DNA of 19,490 nt from assembly GCA_012510745.1 (NCBI GenBank), contig JAAZHK010000056.1, positions 1 through 19,490 of the forward strand, in the 5' to 3' direction. The notes under the pieces were generated by a model. It was not told the DNA's origin, made no database searches, and was given only the letters and a program-made list of their open reading frames with translations. The position numbers and the translations under genes were made by a program. Below, in pieces: positions 15,307 to 19,490 of the stretch (position 1 is the first letter of the stretch; every line of letters starts with the position of its first letter). The DNA is from Mycoplasmatota bacterium (lineage in GTDB: Bacteria > Bacillota_I > Bacilli_A > RF39 > UBA660).

Positions 15307-15996
15307 ATGTTAGTATATGGTAAAAATGTAGCGCTAGAATTGTTAAAAAACAACAAAAAGATTGAAAAAGCTATTTTGCAATATAATTTAAAGGATAATA
15401 CAGTAAAAACTCTTCTAGAAAATAGAAAAATTAATATAGAATATGCTGATAAAAAAGAATTAGATCGACTTGCAGAAGGAAATCATCAAGGTATAATACT
15501 ATATATATCTGATTATAAATATAGTGAATTGTCTACTATTTTAGAAGATGAAATTATTGTTATATTAGATCATTTAGAGGATCCTTATAATATTGGTGCT
15601 ATTATTAGAACTTGTGAAGCTGCTGGTATAACTGGAATTATTATACCTAAAGATCGTAGTGCATCAATTAACTCAACAGTTATGAAAACTAGTGTGGGCG
15701 CTGCTGATAATGTGAAAATCGTTCAAGTTGCTAATATTAATCAAACTATTACTAAATTAAAAAGCTGTGATTTTTGGATTGTTGGAACAGACATGAAGGG
15801 TACCGATTACAAAAAGATTGATTATAATGGTAAAATAGCTTTAGTTATTGGTAAAGAATCATCAGGAATGAGTAGGTTAACAAAGGAAAATTGCGATTTT
15901 ATAGCTTCTATCCCTATGTATGGTCAGATAAATAGTTTAAATGCATCAGTATCAGCAGGAATAATGATATATGAGGTGTTAAAAAATAAGAAATAG
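15307..15996 (+). CDS. rlmB: 23S rRNA 2'-O-methyltransferase, TrmH/RlmB family
   Basis: SPOUT-class enzyme, predicted to methylate the 2'-O of a conserved guanosine in the 23S rRNA peptidyl-transferase loop (G2251 in E. coli numbering). The 229-residue protein has a short N-terminal substrate-binding domain (1-75), then knot motif 1 LDHLEDPYNIGAIIRTCEAAG (Asn95, Arg101), motif 2 IGKESSGMSR (181-190) and motif 3 IPMYGQINSLNASVSAGI (202-219), which bind S-adenosylmethionine. GGGAGGAAAATTAAATG places the start exactly after the mrnC stop. In Bacillus yacP (rae1) follows; here the sigma-factor gene is next. Confidence 0.93.
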   Translation: MLVYGKNVALELLKNNKKIEKAILQYNLKDNTVKTLLENRKINIEYADKKELDRLAEGNHQGIILYISDYKYSELSTILEDEIIVILDHLEDPYNIGAIIRTCEAAGITGIIIPKDRSASINSTVMKTSVGAADNVKIVQVANINQTITKLKSCDFWIVGTDMKGTDYKKIDYNGKIALVIGKESSGMSRLTKENCDFIASIPMYGQINSLNASVSAGIMIYEVLKNKK

Positions 15997-16004
15997 GTGA
16001 TAAA

Positions 16005-16622
16005 TTGAATTATAGAAGTTACAATGATAATGAATTAATTTATATGATTAGAGAAAATGATGATGACGCTATGAAAAGTATGTATATTAAATATAGCCCT
16101 ATAGTAAAATCTTTTGCTAAAAAATACTTTTATCAGGCCCAACAAGTTGGTTTAGAAATTGAGGATTTAATTCAAGAAGGAATGATTGGTTTATGTAATG
16201 CTACTTATAGTTTTAATCAAGAAAGGGATAATTTATTTTATACTTATGCTCTAGTTTCTATTAAAAGAACTATGATAAAAGCTATTAATTATAATAATAC
16301 AAAGAAAAAGCAAATTCTAAATAAAGCAATTTCTTATGAAGAAACCGTTTGCCAGAATTTAACTATTATGGAAATGATTGCTGATAGCAAATTAGTTGAT
16401 CCTTTACAAGTAGTAAATATAAATGATTTTTGTACTCAATTAATTATTTTTATGAATAAACTTTCTTTTATTCAATCACAAATTTTTGAACTAAAATTAA
16501 ATGGTTTTAAACATCGTGAAATATCTAAATTACTTGAACTTAAAGAAAAAACAATTGATAATGCTTGTGTAGCTATTAGAAAAAAATTAAGATTACAGAA
16601 TTTCGTTTATTTATCACAATAA
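16005..16622 (+). CDS. sigH: RNA polymerase sigma factor, SigH-like
   Basis: The 205-residue protein has sigma-70 region 2 (about 47-95), including the core-binding stretch EIEDLIQEGMIGLCNATYSF, then region 4 (about 152-196) with an HTH in NGFKHREISKLLELKEKTID. The order mrnC-rlmB-sigma before secE-nusG equals the position of sigH in Bacillus, which supports a sigma-H orthologue; similarity alone would also allow another alternative sigma factor. Region 2.4 is diverged, so promoter preference may differ. The start is TTG at 16005, set by AGGTG at 15994-15998, which overlaps the rlmB stop codon. A TTG start and coupling to rRNA-maturation genes suggest low, constitutive synthesis (inference). 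Confidence 0.82.
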   Translation: MNYRSYNDNELIYMIRENDDDAMKSMYIKYSPIVKSFAKKYFYQAQQVGLEIEDLIQEGMIGLCNATYSFNQERDNLFYTYALVSIKRTMIKAINYNNTKKKQILNKAISYEETVCQNLTIMEMIADSKLVDPLQVVNINDFCTQLIIFMNKLSFIQSQIFELKLNGFKHREISKLLELKEKTIDNACVAIRKKLRLQNFVYLSQ

Positions 16623-16624
16623 AG

Positions 16625-16633
16625 TGTTATAAT
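16625..16633 (+). promoter_or_regulatory. Extended -10 promoter of the unrecognised anchored-protein gene
   Basis: TGTTATAAT is an extended -10 element. It is followed after 7 nt by GGTG (16641-16644) and 6 nt later by the ATG, the same layout as at dusB and mrnC. A second TATAAT (16634-16639) overlaps the spacer. There is no good -35 element. Confidence 0.55.
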
Positions 16634-16650
16634 TATAATAGGTGATAATA

Positions 16651-17271
16651 ATGGATATTAAAAGTTGGTTAATAACTACTAATAATAATGCTAAAGACAG
16701 TCAAGAAGTGAGTAAAGAATTAGAAAGATTTCATTATTTTGCAAGTTTAATGTCAAAGAATTTTAATGATAAGGGTCAAATGCCAATTATTAATTTTAAT
16801 AGTATTGATGTAATTTATCAGGGTCCAATAACATTTAAAGAAGTTGTGCCAATTAATAATAATTACCAAAAAGAAACAATTCACAACTTAACCAGTTTAA
16901 TGATAAGCCTCTTTTTAGGTAAAACTGATAATCTCTTTTCTAAAGAGTGGATAAACAACAATTACTATTTATATAAAGATCTTTTACCTAATGATGATGA
17001 ACCCTTTTATGCAGAAGTTATTAACGATGAAGCTATTTATTATTGTGATTTTAAAAAAAATCCTAAAATAATCCCTATTAAAATTGATGATGGTTCCTTA
17101 AATATTAGCCGTCAAAACACCTATATCAAATCTACGGCAGCTGGTAGAGCTTTTGCTGAACAACAAGAACATAAAGCAGCTTTTACGAATATTCTTTTGA
17201 TACCTATAATTTTAATTTTAGTAATGTTGATCATTATAATTATTTATTTTTACTTTTATGTTGACTTATAA
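16651..17271 (+). CDS. Unrecognised protein with a C-terminal membrane anchor
   Basis: I do not recognise this 206-residue protein. The first about 155 residues are soluble-looking and acidic to neutral, with Asn-rich turns, a FHYFASLMSKNF segment (28-38), a FNSIDVIYQGPITFKEVVPI strand-rich stretch and YYLYKDLLPNDDEPFYAEV. Then comes QNTYIKSTAAGRAFAEQQEH (155-174), which looks conserved, and a strong hydrophobic helix at about 180-203 ending three residues before the stop. With no N-terminal signal, this is a tail-anchored topology with the bulk in the cytoplasm. ATG 16651 is preferred over the in-frame GTG 16642, which is inside the AGGTG ribosome site. It occupies the place where rpmG lies in Bacillus, between the sigma gene and secE. 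Gene reality is likely; function is unknown. Confidence 0.8.
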   Translation: MDIKSWLITTNNNAKDSQEVSKELERFHYFASLMSKNFNDKGQMPIINFNSIDVIYQGPITFKEVVPINNNYQKETIHNLTSLMISLFLGKTDNLFSKEWINNNYYLYKDLLPNDDEPFYAEVINDEAIYYCDFKKNPKIIPIKIDDGSLNISRQNTYIKSTAAGRAFAEQQEHKAAFTNILLIPIILILVMLIIIIIYFYFYVDL

Positions 17272-17331
17272 TAAGGAATGTGTTAATTTAATTGTGACAC
17301 AAATAGGTGTTTTTATTTTGAAAGAAACTCA

Positions 17332-17337
17332 TATAAT
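17332..17337 (+). promoter_or_regulatory. Predicted -10 element of secE-nusG
   Basis: A perfect TATAAT lies 5 nt before the GGTG ribosome site of secE (17343-17346). No TGn extension and no -35 element at 16-18 nt are evident, so it is supported mainly by resemblance to the other compact promoter and ribosome-site arrangements in this window. Confidence 0.4.
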
Positions 17338-17350
17338 AAGTAGGTGAATA

Positions 17351-17530
17351 ATGAAAAAAGTTTTTAAATATTTTAAGGAAATGAAAAAAGAAATTAGTAA
17401 AATTAAATGGCCAACTAAAAAAGAAATGTTAAAATACTCTATTGCTACAATTTTTTTTATTATATTTTTTGCAATAATGTTTGCTATAATTGATTTAATA
17501 ATGGCTGCATTACAGACGTGGGTGAAATAA
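17351..17530 (+). CDS. secE: Preprotein translocase subunit SecE
   Basis: Essential small membrane subunit that clamps SecY in the Sec translocon. The 59-residue product carries the diagnostic amphipathic motif KEMKKEISKIKWPTKKE (residues 9-25), in which the WPTKKE core is nearly invariant, followed by one transmembrane helix (about 28-52). This is the usual single-helix Gram-positive form. The ATG follows GGTG by 4 nt. The stop TAA overlaps the nusG ATG by one base (TAATG), so the two are translationally coupled, as in nearly all bacteria. Confidence 0.95.
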   Translation: MKKVFKYFKEMKKEISKIKWPTKKEMLKYSIATIFFIIFFAIMFAIIDLIMAALQTWVK

Positions 17531-18063
17531 TGGAAAAACAATGGTATGTAGTTAATACTTATTCTGGGCATGAAGATAATGTTAAAGAAAAATTAGAAAT
17601 GCGTGCTAATTCTATGGAAATGGATGATTATATTTTTAGGGTAATTGTACCTGAACAAAAAATAGAAGAAATAAAAGACGGCGTAAAAAAAGAGAAAATT
17701 AAAAAGATGTTTCCAGGATATATTTTAGTTGAAATGATTATGAGTGATGAAGCTTGGTTTGTTGTAAGAAACACACCTGGTGTTACAGGTTTTATAGGAT
17801 CAAGTGGCAAGGGTGCTAAACCAACAGCATTGCAACCGTATGAAGTCGATCACATATTAAGTAATATGGGCATTAGTCGATTAGATATAGTTAATGAAAT
17901 AAAAGAAGGAGATAGAGTAAGAATTATTGATGGTCCATTTAAGGAAATGGAAGGCAAGATTGAAAACATTGATATTACTTCCCAAGTCTTGACAATATCA
18001 GTTGATTTATTTGGTCAAGTAACATCAGTAGAGGTAGAATTATCAAAGATTCAAAAAGCTTAA
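17530..18063 (+). CDS. nusG: Transcription elongation/antitermination factor NusG
   Basis: Binds RNA polymerase, modulates pausing and links transcription to translation. The 177-residue protein has the NGN domain (about 3-110) with KQWYVVNTYSGHEDNVKEKLE, the MFPGYILVEM core and VRNTPGVTGFIG, and the KOW domain (about 126-155) with EGDRVRIIDGPFKEMEGKI. I chose ATG 17530 over an upstream in-frame ATG at 17518, because 17530 gives the normal N-terminus and has GGGTG 6-10 nt upstream inside secE. Confidence 0.97.
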   Translation: MEKQWYVVNTYSGHEDNVKEKLEMRANSMEMDDYIFRVIVPEQKIEEIKDGVKKEKIKKMFPGYILVEMIMSDEAWFVVRNTPGVTGFIGSSGKGAKPTALQPYEVDHILSNMGISRLDIVNEIKEGDRVRIIDGPFKEMEGKIENIDITSQVLTISVDLFGQVTSVEVELSKIQKA

Positions 18064-18070
18064 AAGATAG

Positions 18071-18099
18071 TTGATTTTTACTAAAAAGGATGTTATTAT
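18071..18099 (+). promoter_or_regulatory. Predicted promoter of rplK-rplA
   Basis: TTGATT (18071-18076) and TATTAT (18094-18099) are 17 nt apart, and a TGn extension (18091-18093) precedes the -10 element. The expected start, near 18106, falls at the base of a 9-bp hairpin (18105-18113 with 18120-18128), which would be the 5' end of the leader. The hexamers are the same as those predicted for recA. Confidence 0.6.
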
Positions 18100-18104
18100 T
18101 TAGT

Positions 18105-18128
18105 AACTATATTTAATTTAATATAGTT
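18105..18128 (+). other. Leader hairpin upstream of the rplK L1 site
   Basis: AACTATATT and AATATAGTT form a perfect 9-bp stem with loop TAATTT. It is followed by only a short T run, so it could be a weak terminator of secE-nusG, but its position at the predicted rplK transcription start suggests a 5' stabilising stem. Confidence 0.45.
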
Positions 18129-18133
18129 TAATT

Positions 18134-18166
18134 AGTGGGAGGCGCGGATAGGCTATTTGAACCACT
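18134..18166 (+). promoter_or_regulatory. Ribosomal protein L1-binding site upstream of rplK
   Basis: AGTGGGAGGC...TTTGAACCACT reproduces the L1-binding element of 23S rRNA (GGTGGGAGGC...TTGAAATACCACC). Outer helix AGTGG/CCACT is 18134-18138 with 18162-18166; a short inner helix GGC/GCT is 18141-18143 with 18152-18154; the GA and ATTTGAA sides form the characteristic asymmetric internal loop. Excess L1 binding here would repress the operon, as known for the E. coli L11 operon. The ribosome site AGGAGGTG starts 19 nt after the helix. Confidence 0.75.
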
Positions 18167-18198
18167 CGCGAAAAAGATAAATATAGGAGGTGTTTTTC

Positions 18199-18624
18199 GT
18201 GGCAAAAAAACAAGTCGTTAAAAAAATTAAGTTACAAATTGAAGCAGGTAAAGCAACACCGGCTCCACCAGTGGGTACAGTATTAGGTCCAGCAGGGATT
18301 AACTTACAGGAGTTTTGTACTCGTTATAATGAAGCAACTAGGGATAAAATGGGAAATGTTTTACCAGTAGAAATCTCAATATATGAAGATAGAAGCTTTG
18401 ATTTTGTTATTAAGACTCCCCCAGCATCATTTTTAATTAAAAAAATGGCTAATGTTAATAAAGGATCGGCTGTAGGGATGAAACAACCAGTAGGTTCTTT
18501 AACAAAGGAGCAAGTACGTGAAATTGCTGAAATCAAATTACCAGATTTAAATGCTTATGATATTGAATCAGCTATTAAAATTATTGAGGGAACAGCATTA
18601 AATATGGGAATTGAAATAAAATAA
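18199..18624 (+). CDS. rplK: 50S ribosomal protein L11
   Basis: Forms the GTPase-associated centre with 23S rRNA and the L10-L12 stalk. The 141-residue product is exactly the usual length and has the N-terminal domain motif PAPPVGTVLGPAGIN (start about residue 22) and the RNA-binding C-terminal domain ending in the GTALNMGIEIK segment. The start is GTG at 18199, placed 6 nt after a full AGGAGGTG (18185-18192); the upstream in-frame ATT/TTT positions from 18190 lie inside that ribosome site. It is followed by rplA after a second L1 site. Confidence 0.98.
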   Translation: MAKKQVVKKIKLQIEAGKATPAPPVGTVLGPAGINLQEFCTRYNEATRDKMGNVLPVEISIYEDRSFDFVIKTPPASFLIKKMANVNKGSAVGMKQPVGSLTKEQVREIAEIKLPDLNAYDIESAIKIIEGTALNMGIEIK

Positions 18625-18651
18625 TTATATATACATATAGATGATTATCTA

Positions 18652-18685
18652 TGTGGGAGGAATTAATATCCGCTAATTTACCACA
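18652..18685 (+). promoter_or_regulatory. Second L1-binding site, between rplK and rplA
   Basis: TGTGGGAGG...CC...ACCACA forms an outer helix TGTGG/CCACA (18652-18656 with 18681-18685) and an inner GG/CC (18659-18660 with 18670-18671), again with the GA versus long-strand asymmetric loop of the 23S rRNA L1 site. The rplA ribosome site AGGAGGT begins on the very next base, so bound L1 should block initiation on its own gene directly. Confidence 0.75.
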
Positions 18686-18700
18686 AGGAGGTATTTAAAT

Positions 18701-19399
18701 ATGAAGAAAAAAAGTAAAAAATATATTGAGGCAATGCAAAAGATTGATAAATCAACTCAATATTCAATAGAAGAAGCTATTAAATTAGTAAAAGAAACTT
18801 CTATTAGTAAATTCGATAGCTCTATAGAAATAGCTATGCGGTTGAATGTTGACTCTAAAAAAGCTGATCAACAATTAAGGGGTACCATAGTTTTACCAAA
18901 CGGTTCAGGGAAAGTAAAAAAGATTTTAGTGGTAGCTAAAGGAGACCAAGCTAAAAAAGCTCAAGAAGCAGGAGCTGATTTTGTTGGAGATGTCGATATA
19001 ATTGAAAAAATTGAAAAAGAAAACTGGTTTGGTTTTGATGTTATGATAGCAACTCCAGATATTATGCCTTTACTAGGAAAAATAGGTAAAATATTAGGTC
19101 CTAAAGGTTTGATGCCTAATCCAAAAACAGGAACAGTTACTACTGATGTAGTTAAAGCTATTGATGAAATAAAAGCTGGTCGTATTGAATATCGTTCAGA
19201 TACTTTTGGAAATGTTCACAGTATTATTGGTAAAAGTTCATTTACAGATCAACAATTATTAGAAAATCTAAATGCATTTGTATATAATATTATAAAAGTT
19301 AAACCATCTACAGTAAAAGGAACTTATATTAAAAATATATCTATTTCTAGTACGATGGGTCCGGGAATTAAACTTAATTTAAATTCTTTTGACAAATAA
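18701..19399 (+). CDS. rplA: 50S ribosomal protein L1
   Basis: Forms the mobile L1 stalk that handles deacylated tRNA at the E site, and acts as a translational repressor of its own operon. The 232-residue product has the family motifs: SSIEIAMRLNVDSKKADQQLRG in the N-terminal part, LPNGSGK, FDVMIATPDIMPLLGKIGKILGPKGLMPNPKTGTV in domain II, and GRIEYRSDTFGNVHSIIGKSSF. The start is ATG 18701, 8 nt after AGGAGGT. Its stop region overlaps the -35 element of the next promoter. Confidence 0.98.
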   Translation: MKKKSKKYIEAMQKIDKSTQYSIEEAIKLVKETSISKFDSSIEIAMRLNVDSKKADQQLRGTIVLPNGSGKVKKILVVAKGDQAKKAQEAGADFVGDVDIIEKIEKENWFGFDVMIATPDIMPLLGKIGKILGPKGLMPNPKTGTVTTDVVKAIDEIKAGRIEYRSDTFGNVHSIIGKSSFTDQQLLENLNAFVYNIIKVKPSTVKGTYIKNISISSTMGPGIKLNLNSFDK

Positions 19400-19417
19400 A
19401 AAAAAATGTATTATAAT
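19389..19417 (+). promoter_or_regulatory. Consensus sigma-A promoter for rplJ-rplL
   Basis: TTGACA (19389-19394) and TATAAT (19412-19417) are both perfect and separated by the optimal 17 nt. The -35 element lies in the last codons of rplA, so L10-L12 synthesis can be driven separately from rplK-rplA. Confidence 0.88.
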
Positions 19418-19430
19418 TTATTTAATTTGT

Positions 19431-19490
19431 AAGTGCCATAGACAGTAGGTATAAAAATAAACCCTACCGAGGAAACTTGAACTTAAACAT
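19431..19490 (+). promoter_or_regulatory. L10 (rplJ) leader RNA, truncated at the window edge
   Basis: AGTGCCATAGACAGTAGGT followed by CCTACCGAGG is the conserved core of the Firmicutes L10 leader, in which a kink-turn stem (GTAGG with CCTAC here) binds the L10-(L12)4 complex to repress rplJ-rplL. Its downstream part and rplJ lie beyond the window. Confidence 0.85.

Noticed and set aside
17305..17347. A 9-codon reading frame (TTG 17318) with AGGTG upstream, ending in the secE ribosome site, as a leader peptide or rpmG remnant
   Set aside because: Too short to support; it has no similarity to L33 that I can see and no attenuator structure around it.
1..19490. Use of genetic code 4 (TGA as Trp), as in Mycoplasma
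   Set aside because: recA, dusB and clpC end naturally at TGA with terminators or overlapping starts right there, and Trp positions in conserved motifs use TGG.
1..19490. A CRISPR array, transposon, prophage or defence island
   Set aside because: No regularly spaced repeats, transposase, integrase or terminal inverted repeats were seen; nearly every gene is core housekeeping.

Overview
The window is a strongly AT-rich stretch of bacterial chromosome whose gene content and order match low-GC Bacilli. The blocks recU-ponA, gpsB-rnpB-rodZ-pgsA-recA, dusB-lysS, clpC...cysS...mrnC-rlmB-sigH-like...secE-nusG-rplK-rplA-[rplJ leader] are abridged versions of the Bacillus arrangement. Familiar members are missing: cinA between pgsA and recA; ctsR, mcsA and mcsB before clpC; radA through cysE between clpC and cysS; yacP after rlmB; rpmG before secE. 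TGA is used as a stop (recU-side genes aside: recA, dusB, clpC) and Trp is encoded by TGG, so the standard bacterial code fits. Together with a bifunctional penicillin-binding protein and GpsB, this suggests a walled, reduced-genome member of the Bacilli near the Mollicutes radiation, for example an uncultured gut or environmental lineage. That placement is inference.

Layout. 1-2721, minus strand: a class A penicillin-binding protein (3' end outside the window) overlapped by its upstream gene recU. 2722-3009: a recU promoter, repeated TTGTCG elements and a 39-codon candidate gene. 3010-4836, plus strand: gpsB, the RNase P RNA (its P1 helix begins in the gpsB stop codon), a short RodZ-like protein, pgsA and a terminator. 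4861-5978: recA with a LexA-type operator and a 16-bp terminator-like hairpin. 5981-8476: dusB-lysS. 8482-10330: a DUF5684-YfcC-type transporter fusion with its own promoter and terminator. 10392-12709: clpC and a terminator. 12747-14899: cysS, then a YugP-type membrane metalloprotease. 14904-16622: mrnC, rlmB and a SigH-like sigma factor. 16625-17271: an unrecognised protein with a C-terminal membrane anchor. 17332-18063: secE-nusG. 18071-19399: rplK and rplA, each preceded by a 23S rRNA-like L1-binding site. 19389-19490: a consensus promoter and the start of the L10 leader for rplJ.

Most of this is core information processing: cell-wall synthesis and its control, recombination and SOS, tRNA and rRNA maturation (RNase P, DusB, MrnC, RlmB), aminoacylation, proteolysis, transcription elongation, secretion and ribosome assembly. 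I see no CRISPR array, insertion sequence, prophage or tRNA, and no dedicated novel multi-gene system. The observations most worth following are a recurring compact promoter/Shine-Dalgarno module (TATAAT, 5-7 nt, GGTG or similar, then the start codon) implying roughly 10-nt leaders at several genes, the paired L1-site mimics, the gpsB-rnpB overlap, the transporter fusion, and the unrecognised anchored protein between the sigma factor and secE.
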